6,283 nt of DNA from NCBI GenBank assembly GCA_041567895.1, contig JBFGAX010000106.1:1-6283 (forward strand), written 5' to 3'. Source of the DNA: JABDOU01 sp041567895. GTDB taxonomy: Bacteria; Actinomycetota; Acidimicrobiia; Spongiisociales; SHLN01. The position numbers were made by a program, and so were the translations under genes. This document shows, in pieces, positions 1-6,025 of this stretch (its first letter is position 1; every line of letters begins with the position of its first letter). Below the pieces are notes generated by a model. That model was not told the origin of the DNA and searched no databases. It worked only from the letters and a program-made list of their open reading frames with translations.

Positions 1-468
1 GTCCAGGTTCTCAATCGCTTCCACCGTTTCGATCATGGGTATCACGGCAACGTCTTCGTTTGCGCGTGCGAAGTAGTCGGCACCCTCGAGTGGCGCGACC
101 CTGGTGGGTCCGTAGCTGCGGGTACCGATCGGTGCATATCTCCCCGCTGCCACAGCCGCTTCGCATTGAGCAGCGGTGTTGACCATCGGCACGATGACTG
201 CCATCGCTCCGGCATCCAGCGCTTTGCCGATGTGACCGAATTGGTTTTCGGGTACCCGTACGACTGCGGTGGAAGATCCGGTGGAAAGCACTTGCAGCAT
301 GGTGACCGAGTCCGGGTAGCCGATCAGGCCGTGCTGCATGTCGATACAGACGTAGTCGAGACCGATCCCTGCCATCGCCTCGGCGCCAATGCCACCGGGC
401 ATGGTCAGCCATCCACCCAGAGCCACGTCGCCCGAGCTCCATGCTTCCCGCAACGGATTGGGGCGCAC
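1..468 (-). CDS. HpcH/HpaI-family class II aldolase, C-terminus cut off by window edge
   Basis: The visible 156 residues are the N-terminal part of a metal-dependent aldolase of the HpcH/HpaI family (usually about 250-260 residues). These enzymes cleave 2-keto-3-deoxy or 4-hydroxy-2-oxo acids to pyruvate plus an aldehyde in the cytoplasm. Seen in the sequence: an early GGWLTMPGG segment (residues 18-26), the DMQHG motif with the likely catalytic His46, Arg71 in VVRVPEN (pyruvate carboxylate-binding Arg in the family), VPMVNT (94-98 region), GTRSYGPTR (115-122 region) and IPMIET with the probable metal ligand Glu147. The second metal ligand, an Asp, would lie beyond the edge. I chose the GTG at 468 because GGGAG lies six bases upstream (475-479) and its first base is the last base of the upstream dehydrogenase stop codon, which suggests translational coupling. 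Candidate substrates are 4-hydroxy-2-oxoheptanedioate (HpaI), 2-keto-3-deoxyrhamnonate (RhmA) or deoxyglucarate (GarL). The family is secure; the substrate is not. Confidence 0.9.
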   Translation of the reverse strand, partial: MRPNPLREAWSSGDVALGGWLTMPGGIGAEAMAGIGLDYVCIDMQHGLIGYPDSVTMLQVLSTGSSTAVVRVPENQFGHIGKALDAGAMAVIVPMVNTAAQCEAAVAAGRYAPIGTRSYGPTRVAPLEGADYFARANEDVAVIPMIETVEAIENLD

Positions 469-1910
469 TACAGGCTCCCGAAGACCCTCGTCTTGGGTTC
501 GACATACTCCATGAGGCCCTCGAGGCCTGCTTCCCGACCGATGCCGGATTCTTTCATCCCACCGAACGGTGCCTCGGGCGAACCGGGAGCCCAATCGTTG
601 ACACCCACCAGTCCGAACTCGAGCGCATCGGAGACCTTCAGGGCAGTCTTGAGGTCCTCGGTCCAAACGTATGCGGCGAGACCGACATTCACGGAGTTGG
701 CGCGATGGATCACGTCGTCGAGATTGTCAAACGGCGTGATAGGCATTACCGGACCGAAGATCTCTTCGGTCATGACGGGGGAGTCGTGAGGAACGTCGGC
801 CATCACCGTTGGCTGATAGAAGTACCCGGCGCCTTCCATCTCCTGTCCGCCGGTCACGATGCGACCGCCGGCCGAGGCACTATCGGCAACGATGCGGCTC
901 ACGCGCTCCAGTTGTGACTGATTGATCAAGGGCCCGATCGTCGTATCCGGGTGCATCCCGTCGCCGACGATCTCTTGCTCGGAAAGGATCGAAGTTGCCT
1001 TCGTGAATTGTTCGGCAACAGCCTCGTGTACAAAGAAGCGTTGCGGCGCGATGCACACCTGCCCGCCGTTTCGGAACTTGGTTTTGACGGCCGATTGGGC
1101 AACGGATTCGATGTCTGCGTCTGGAAAGATCAGGACGGGGGCATTGCCACCGAGCTCCAACGAGAGCTTTGTGACGGTCCTCGATGCGCCATCCATGAGC
1201 AGCTTGCCAACCCGTACCGATCCCGTGAACTGGATCTTTCGCAACCGGTGGTCATCGAGCATCGTCTGACCCATGGGATCAGGGTCGCCATTGATGACGT
1301 TGAAGACCCCGGGAGGAAGCCCTGCGTCTGTCAAGGCCTCACCGAGAGCCATTGCCGACCTTGGTGTGTGTTCCGATGGCCGTACGACCACGGTGTTGCC
1401 TGCCGCGAGGGCGGCCGAGGCCGCTCGTACGACGTTATAGATTGGAAAATTCCATGCGGTGATGACACCGACGACGCCCAGTGGCATATAGGTGACATCC
1501 ATGCGGCGTCCTGGCGATCGAGACGGGATGATGCGGCCGCCGAGGCGCTTGGCTTCTTCCCCCATGAATGAGAGAAACGCACCGGGGGTACCCCATTCGG
1601 CTCTCGATTGAGCAAAGGGTTTGCCTGATTCTTCTGTCGTGAGCCGGGCATATTGGTCGCGGCGCTCGTGAATGATGTCGGCGGCTTTGAGGAGGATGGC
1701 CGCCCGCTTGTAGGGGTTGGTGGCTGCCCATGCTTCTTTTGCAGCATCCGCGGCATCGATGGCAGCAACCGTGTCGGCTGCTGCATGTTCGCCGCGCCCA
1801 TATGGAATCTGTTCGAGAACATCCTCGGAGGCAGGATTGAGGAGATCCCAGGTGCCGCCGCCGCCGGCCTCGACCCACTCGCCGCCTATCAGTTGTCGGT
1901 TGGTTGCCAC
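468..1910 (-). CDS. NAD(P)-dependent aldehyde dehydrogenase, succinate-semialdehyde dehydrogenase-like
   Basis: This is a complete 480-residue ALDH-superfamily enzyme, normal length for the family, oxidising an aldehyde to its acid in the cytoplasm. Visible motifs are WNFP (153-156, oxyanion Asn154), FTGS (228-231), LELGG with general base Glu252, GGQVC with catalytic Cys286, EEIFGP (382-387) and PFGGMKESGIGRE (448-460). Arg162, Arg280 and Ser444 align by eye with the substrate-carboxylate residues of human SSADH (Arg213, Arg334, Ser498, from memory), favouring succinate semialdehyde or a similar acidic aldehyde. Two differences from usual sequences: Arg177 occupies the cofactor-binding Lys position (KPSE becomes RPSE), and the second Cys of the SSADH redox switch (Cys-x-Cys) is Ala288. 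The start is GTG at 1910, with GAGGAG six bases upstream (1917-1922). The gene lies 53 bases after the methyltransferase and overlaps the aldolase by one base. The aldolase would supply its aldehyde. Lactaldehyde or another semialdehyde remain possible substrates. Confidence 0.92.
   Translation of the reverse strand: MATNRQLIGGEWVEAGGGGTWDLLNPASEDVLEQIPYGRGEHAAADTVAAIDAADAAKEAWAATNPYKRAAILLKAADIIHERRDQYARLTTEESGKPFAQSRAEWGTPGAFLSFMGEEAKRLGGRIIPSRSPGRRMDVTYMPLGVVGVITAWNFPIYNVVRAASAALAAGNTVVVRPSEHTPRSAMALGEALTDAGLPPGVFNVINGDPDPMGQTMLDDHRLRKIQFTGSVRVGKLLMDGASRTVTKLSLELGGNAPVLIFPDADIESVAQSAVKTKFRNGGQVCIAPQRFFVHEAVAEQFTKATSILSEQEIVGDGMHPDTTIGPLINQSQLERVSRIVADSASAGGRIVTGGQEMEGAGYFYQPTVMADVPHDSPVMTEEIFGPVMPITPFDNLDDVIHRANSVNVGLAAYVWTEDLKTALKVSDALEFGLVGVNDWAPGSPEAPFGGMKESGIGREAGLEGLMEYVEPKTRVFGSL
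475..479 (-). promoter_or_regulatory. Ribosome binding site for the aldolase gene
   Basis: GGGAG on the minus strand lies six bases before the GTG at 468 and inside the final codons of the dehydrogenase gene. It decides the aldolase start, which otherwise has no upstream non-coding leader, and it fits re-initiation by ribosomes finishing the dehydrogenase. Confidence 0.55.
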
Positions 1911-1916
1911 GAAGAA

Positions 1917-1922
1917 CTCCTC
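1917..1922 (-). promoter_or_regulatory. Ribosome binding site for the aldehyde dehydrogenase gene
   Basis: GAGGAG on the minus strand lies six bases before the GTG start codon at 1910. It supports this GTG as the start, which gives the usual N-terminal ALDH strand (QLIGGEWVEAG). Confidence 0.65.
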
Positions 1923-1963
1923 TAACGGCTTCGTTCACAAGGCTACACCGGCCATGGAAGGCG

Positions 1964-3016
1964 CTAGATGCGGACCTCGTAGAACAGCTCGGTCGGAGCT
2001 TCGAGGTCGTGCATCACGAAACGGCTGAAGCCGGCCGCTCTCACGAGCCGCTCGGCAACCTCCGGATTGAACCCGAGTGTGCCGAGTCCCATTCCATCGG
2101 ACTCCGACAATCCGGAGGCAAGACAGGAGGTCAGCGAGTACCCGTACTGGAGTGCGAGAACCGGGTTTCGGAGGTTGTTCTCAAAACCCGGTTTCGACTT
2201 GATGTCCTGGATCACCATCACTCCATCGGGTTCGAGAACGGACCGAACGGCTGCCAGAGCGCGATCAGGATGAGGCATGTCGTGGAGTGTGTCGAGTGCA
2301 AACACGACACCGAACCGGTTGCCGTATGAGGCGAGATCCTCAGCGCGGTTTTCGCGAAACTCGGCGTTGTCCACATCGGCCGATCGTTCACGGGCGCGGT
2401 TCACTGCGGTCGGCGACGGGTCGACTCCGAGGAAATGACTTGCGGGGAACGCTCTCGCCAGGGTGGCGGTCGCCACGCCAGAACCGCAGCCAATTTCCAC
2501 GACGCTGGTGCCGGCAGTCAGCTTGTCCTCCAATCCGGGGATCGTCGGGATCACAACCGGAAGGAAGAACCTGGTGAACGTTGGGCGTGACATGCGTTCC
2601 GTTGTGAGCGTGGCCACCTCGCCCTGATCCTCGTAGGTGAATCCGCCGCCGGTCCTCATTGCTTCGATCAGCTGGTCGATGACGTCTTGACTGGTGATGC
2701 CGGTGAAGGCGCCTGCAGCGAAGAACTGGCTTTCGTCCTCGTCCGCCAACACCGCCGCCGCGACCGGGGTCAGCTCAAACCGCCCATCATCGTGTTCGAC
2801 GAGGCCGGCGGCTGCCTGCCCGAACAACCATTCTCGGATCCAGCGCGCGTCGGTGTTCGTGCCTGAAGCCAACTCGTCTGGTCTCATCGGGCCTGATCCG
2901 GCCATGGCTCGATAGAGCCCGAGCCGATCGCCGACATGAATCATGACGGCCACGAGTTCGCCCTCCTTGAATTTCCAGACTTTGAGGGCGAATTTGCGTA
3001 TTTCGTCGACTTCCAT
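1964..3016 (-). CDS. SAM-dependent methyltransferase with N-terminal winged-helix/dimerisation domain (Rv2258c-like)
   Basis: This complete 350-residue protein has two parts. Residues 1-95 form a helical winged-helix-like region (DRLGLYRAM, DELASGTNTDARWIREWL, LVEHDDGRFELTPVAAAVL), typical of the dimerisation domain in O-methyltransferase-like proteins. Residues 165-275 are a class I methyltransferase fold: motif I VVEIGCGSG (172-180), the SAM-ribose acidic position Asp199 in GVDPSP, FALDTLHDMPHP (239-250) and LEPDGVMVIQDI (261-272). The C-terminus has the expected VRAAGFSRF element. Length and layout resemble mycobacterial Rv2258c, often annotated as a transcriptional regulator but structurally a methyltransferase; this comparison is from memory. 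The substrate cannot be told from the sequence. The ATG at 3016 has GAGGAG only two bases upstream, closer than usual. It is the first gene of the probable leftward operon and is divergent from trkA. A direct DNA-binding role is possible but less likely than small-molecule methylation. Confidence 0.87.
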   Translation of the reverse strand: MEVDEIRKFALKVWKFKEGELVAVMIHVGDRLGLYRAMAGSGPMRPDELASGTNTDARWIREWLFGQAAAGLVEHDDGRFELTPVAAAVLADEDESQFFAAGAFTGITSQDVIDQLIEAMRTGGGFTYEDQGEVATLTTERMSRPTFTRFFLPVVIPTIPGLEDKLTAGTSVVEIGCGSGVATATLARAFPASHFLGVDPSPTAVNRARERSADVDNAEFRENRAEDLASYGNRFGVVFALDTLHDMPHPDRALAAVRSVLEPDGVMVIQDIKSKPGFENNLRNPVLALQYGYSLTSCLASGLSESDGMGLGTLGFNPEVAERLVRAAGFSRFVMHDLEAPTELFYEVRI

Positions 3017-3120
3017 GACTCCTCTTTCCCACCTTTGGTTCTAGCACTTCGGCGTCGATGATTAATCGCGCGCAGTAAGTGGGAGTTCACCTCCCGGCCG
3101 CTCTAGCATTGCTGATCCAC
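3017..3120. promoter_or_regulatory. Divergent intergenic region between the methyltransferase gene and trkA
   Basis: These 104 bases separate two divergently transcribed units and must hold both promoters if each is transcribed on its own. Seen here are the methyltransferase Shine-Dalgarno (GAGGAG, minus strand, 3019-3024), an 8-base perfect palindrome GATTAATC (3060-3067) in an AT-richer patch next to CGCGCG, and a possible plus-strand -10 hexamer, TAGCAT (3104-3109). No convincing -35 boxes or known operator were recognised. Confidence 0.45.
3104..3109 (+). promoter_or_regulatory. Possible -10 element for trkA
   Basis: TAGCAT matches the actinobacterial TANNNT form and ends 11 bases before the trkA ATG. 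No -35 match lies at normal spacing, and there is no Shine-Dalgarno between this site and the ATG. A leaderless or very short-leader transcript is therefore possible. A six-base match is weak evidence. Confidence 0.22.
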
Positions 3121-4455
3121 ATGAGAATTGTCATAGTCGGTGCCGGCGCAGTCGGCACGTATTTGGCCGAACGGCTTTCGCTCGAAGGTCAGGACGTCGT
3201 CATCATCGAATCCGCGCAAGCTCGAGTTGCGGAGCTCCAATCGAGGCTCGATGTGATGGTGGTATACGGCAATGGCTCCTCACCGATCACACTCGCCGAG
3301 GCTCAAGTCGAAAAGGCGGAACTGCTGATTGCCGTCTCGGACAACGACGGAGCGAACGTCCTCGCGTGTCACCTCGCCCATGAGATGGGAGTCCCGAGAA
3401 CCGTTGCCCGGGTCGAGGATCCCGGACTGCGTGACGGCCTTTCGAAGTTGGGTGTCGATGTGGTGATCGAGCCACGCGAAAACGCTGCCCAGGAGGTCAT
3501 TGACCTGATTCGCGGCGGCGGCGTTTCTGAGATCATCGAATTCGGAAACGGTGGGCTGGTTCTGCTCGGCGGCCGGGTCGGTAACGATGCACCGCTGGTC
3601 AAGAAGAAGCTCTCACAGTTACGAGAAGAATATGGAAACGGCGAATGGATTTTGGCTGCCGTGGTCCGCGGGTCCGAGACCATGGTGGTGCGGGGCGAGC
3701 GAACCCCCATCATGCCAGGCGACCATGCCCTGATCATGACCCTGAAAGGCTCCGAACAGACGGCACTCGATCTCATGGGCCTCGAGGTTCATCAGATTCG
3801 AAGGGTCCTGGTGGTTGGTTCCAATCGGCTTTCGAGTCTCACGGCCCACATGCTGGTGGAGGATGGTTACGACGTGGTGATCGTGGAGGACGAAGTCGAT
3901 CGTTGCAGGCGCATGAGCGAGGAGCACCCCAAAGCCCTGATCATCCAGGGCGATCCAACCGATCCGGAGGTGCTCGAGGATCTCGACATCGACGAGAAAG
4001 ACGCCATCGTCGCCATGTCGGGACGGGACGAACGCAACATCCTCTCGTGTCTCCTGGCTAAAGCGCTGGGAGCTTCGGAAGCCATCATGGCGGTCAACCG
4101 GCAGAGCTATGTCCATATTCTCGACAAGATCGAGGTGGACGCCATGGTGTCGAGCAGGCAAGCCGCCGCCAATGCGATTCTCCAATTCGTGCGTCGCGGA
4201 CGCGTGCACTCGGTTGTCACGTTCAGTGACAGCGACGCCGAGGTCATCGAGTTGGAAGTCATTCCGAGAAGCGATGCCGTCGGCAAGCGGCTCGATGAAC
4301 TCGGTCTCCTCGGGGGCGCCATCATTGGCGGCATCAATCGAGGCAGCCGATGCCTCGTCCCAACCGGGGCCACTGAGATCGAACCGCGCGACCGGCTGAT
4401 CGTGTTTGCGCTTCCCGAGGCGATCAGGGCGGTAGAAGAACTCTTCTCCGAGTGA
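3121..4455 (+). CDS. trkA: Trk system potassium uptake protein TrkA (two-RCK regulatory subunit)
   Basis: This 444-residue cytoplasmic protein binds nucleotides and gates the TrkH potassium channel as a ring under the membrane. It has the classic duplicated layout: RCK_N 1 (1-about 125) opening with MRIVIVGAGAVG and ending its second strand in Glu30; RCK_C 1 (about 138-220); RCK_N 2 (about 227-345) opening with RRVLVVGSNRLS; and RCK_C 2 (about 365-444). The length fits E. coli-type TrkA (about 458). The first Rossmann motif, GAGAVG (7-12), is canonical for NAD(H); the second, GSNRLS (233-238), lacks the later glycines. I start at the ATG at 3121 because the protein begins directly with the first beta strand there; an in-frame GTG at 3079 would add 14 unrelated residues. 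No Shine-Dalgarno is visible before 3121. The gene overlaps trkH by four bases, so the pair is almost certainly co-translated. Confidence 0.95.
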   Translation: MRIVIVGAGAVGTYLAERLSLEGQDVVIIESAQARVAELQSRLDVMVVYGNGSSPITLAEAQVEKAELLIAVSDNDGANVLACHLAHEMGVPRTVARVEDPGLRDGLSKLGVDVVIEPRENAAQEVIDLIRGGGVSEIIEFGNGGLVLLGGRVGNDAPLVKKKLSQLREEYGNGEWILAAVVRGSETMVVRGERTPIMPGDHALIMTLKGSEQTALDLMGLEVHQIRRVLVVGSNRLSSLTAHMLVEDGYDVVIVEDEVDRCRRMSEEHPKALIIQGDPTDPEVLEDLDIDEKDAIVAMSGRDERNILSCLLAKALGASEAIMAVNRQSYVHILDKIEVDAMVSSRQAAANAILQFVRRGRVHSVVTFSDSDAEVIELEVIPRSDAVGKRLDELGLLGGAIIGGINRGSRCLVPTGATEIEPRDRLIVFALPEAIRAVEELFSE

Positions 4456-5960
4456 ACGTTCGAGAGATTCTCGACGCCCGGGACAACGAATCAACGATGT
4501 CGCGTCGGTTGGCCTACATCATCGGTGCGGTCGTGGCAGCGTCCGGCGCTGCCATGCTCCCCGGCATCTTCACATCTCTCATCTATCGGGAGTGGAGCGA
4601 GGCACTCGCCATGTCGCTCGCCGCGATCGTGTGCGTGACCATTGGCGTTTTCGCGTGGCGGATCTACGGAAGTTCCGGGGAGCTCACGAAACGCGAAGGA
4701 TTTGCCGCTGTCGGGCTGGCATGGATAGCTCTGGTATTCGTTGGCACGCTTCCGTACCTGTTCACGAGCTCTATCACCAACGTCACCGACGCGTTTTTCG
4801 AATCGGCAGCCGGCTTCACCACGACCGGATCCTCGATCATTCCCGACCCGTCGGTCATCTCTCACGGGGTGCTCATCTGGCGCTCTCTGACGCAATGGAT
4901 CGGTGGCATGGGAATCATCGTGTTGAGCATCGCCATCCTCCCGCTGCTGGGTGTCGGAGGCGTGCAGCTGGCGCAGGCGGAGTCGCCAGGTGTCCAGCCT
5001 GACCGGCTCACTCCTCGTTTTCGGGAGACCGCCAAGCGTTTGTGGTACCTCTACGTCGGGTTCACGGCTATCGAGATCGTGTTGCTGTCTGTCGGCGATA
5101 TGAACTTCTTTCAGGCGATCAACCATTCGTTGACAACGATGTCCACCGGTGGATTCGGAACGGAGCCGGATTCGCTCGGCGGTTTCAGCCCGTACACCCA
5201 GTGGGTTGTGATCGTGTTCATGATCATCGCCGGGACATCGTTCGCGCTGCATTATCGCGCTCTCAGGAAGCCCGTGGCCTACGCCCGGAACACGGAGTTT
5301 CAGCTCTACTTGGGCATCATGGTCGTGGCCGGTGTGCTCATGATCGGTGGTTTGCTGAACTCGGGGCAACTGGCCGGTGAGGGGATCGAGGCACACCTTC
5401 GCACGACGGTATTCACGGTCGCCACGATCATCACAACCACCGGATTCGGTGCCGCGGATTTCGGTGTCTGGGTATCGGGTCTTCAGATTCTCATAGTGGG
5501 CATGATGTTTCTGGGCGGCATGGGCGGGAGCACCTCCGGTGCGGTAAAGACGTATCGGGTTGGCGTCCTGTTCTCGGCAGGGATCGCCGATCTCCGGCGG
5601 ATCATCCAGCCCCGTGGTGTGCATCTGACCCGATTTGGCCGAGATGTCGTCAAGCCAGAGATCGTGCAGGACGTGCAGACCTTCTTCATGTTTTACATGT
5701 TCCTGTTCATGACCGGCACGTTCCTCATGGGCTTGATCGAATCGACGCTCGGAGCTGGAGTCGACATCGTCACCTCCGCCTCCGCGGTGGCCACCGCGAT
5801 CGGCAACGTCGGTCCGGGACTCAGCGAAGTCGGACCGGCCAGCAACTTCCTCGGTCTTCCCGGCCCCTCGAAATGGTTGCTTTCGGGTCTCATGATCGCC
5901 GGACGCCTCGAGATATTCCCCATCATCCTGCTGTTCACCCGTCGTCTCTGGAGCAAGTGA
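4452..5960 (+). CDS. trkH: Trk system potassium channel/transporter subunit TrkH
   Basis: This 502-residue integral membrane protein forms the K+ translocation path of the Trk uptake system. Four M1-P-M2 repeats follow two leading helices (about 20-45 and 50-72). All four filter loops are visible: GFTTTGSS (121-128, Gly126), STGGFG (231-236, Gly233), TTTGFG (328-333, Gly331) and TAIGNVGPG (448-456, Gly451). The gating loop in the third repeat, GGMGGSTSGAVKT (355-367), carries Lys366, and the conserved pore Arg is Arg485 in GRLEIFP. The length is normal for TrkH (about 485). The GTG at 4452 overlaps the trkA stop as GTGA, favouring coupled translation. An in-frame ATG at 4497 would remove 15 polar residues and still leave every membrane segment, so it is a real alternative; neither start has a strong Shine-Dalgarno. 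TrkA made from the same transcript should assemble with it. Confidence 0.95.
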   Translation: MNVREILDARDNESTMSRRLAYIIGAVVAASGAAMLPGIFTSLIYREWSEALAMSLAAIVCVTIGVFAWRIYGSSGELTKREGFAAVGLAWIALVFVGTLPYLFTSSITNVTDAFFESAAGFTTTGSSIIPDPSVISHGVLIWRSLTQWIGGMGIIVLSIAILPLLGVGGVQLAQAESPGVQPDRLTPRFRETAKRLWYLYVGFTAIEIVLLSVGDMNFFQAINHSLTTMSTGGFGTEPDSLGGFSPYTQWVVIVFMIIAGTSFALHYRALRKPVAYARNTEFQLYLGIMVVAGVLMIGGLLNSGQLAGEGIEAHLRTTVFTVATIITTTGFGAADFGVWVSGLQILIVGMMFLGGMGGSTSGAVKTYRVGVLFSAGIADLRRIIQPRGVHLTRFGRDVVKPEIVQDVQTFFMFYMFLFMTGTFLMGLIESTLGAGVDIVTSASAVATAIGNVGPGLSEVGPASNFLGLPGPSKWLLSGLMIAGRLEIFPIILLFTRRLWSK

Positions 5961-5990
5961 CAACCCTTCGGCTTGTAGACAACCCTTCGG
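5959..5990 (+). repeat. 13-base direct repeat, two copies, at the end of trkH
   Basis: GACAACCCTTCGG occurs at 5959-5971, starting inside the trkH stop codon, and again at 5978-5990, with six bases between copies. The second copy continues into a small hairpin, AACCC-TTC-GGGTT (5981-5993). The first can form an imperfect version, ACAA-CC-TTC-GG-TTGT with one mismatch. This could be a local duplication or part of the trkH 3' end structure. Confidence 0.7.
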
Positions 5991-5994
5991 GTTA

Positions 5995-6021
5995 TTGCGG
6001 AGGATCTTCGATTCTCCGTGA
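5995..6021. terminator. Hairpin between convergent genes, probable bidirectional terminator
   Basis: CGGAGGATC (5998-6006) pairs with GATTCTCCG (6010-6018) around a TTC loop, giving nine pairs with one G-T wobble. Three more weak outer pairs extend it to 5995-6021. It sits 34 bases after the trkH stop and just before the end of the minus-strand gene, the right place to end both transcripts. No run of T follows on either strand, so it is not a textbook intrinsic terminator. It may stop or stabilise 3' ends in another way. Confidence 0.55.
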
Positions 6022-6025
6022 GCCG

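Noticed and set aside
11..505. A 164-codon minus-strand frame overlapping the aldolase
   Set aside because: It is an out-of-frame reading, rich in Arg, Ser, Gly and His. The neighbouring frame starting at 468 carries the aldolase motifs.
951..1571. Plus-strand frames of 100-200 codons opposite the dehydrogenase
   Set aside because: They are antisense shadows of a complete ALDH gene, with no motif and no ribosome site.
3079..3120. Extended trkA N-terminus from the GTG at 3079
   Set aside because: The 14 extra residues precede the first Rossmann strand, where TrkA proteins normally begin, and no Shine-Dalgarno supports the GTG.
3619..4494. A 291-codon open frame on the minus strand, antisense to trkA
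   Set aside because: It is a mirror of trkA coding sequence with His- and Asp-rich, unstructured composition and no recognisable motif.
5795..5821. Unusual fourth selectivity-filter loop in TrkH (TAIGNVGPG)
   Set aside because: The fourth loop of TrkH-family proteins commonly departs from the TTTG pattern and has a similar GNVGPG sequence, so this is normal.
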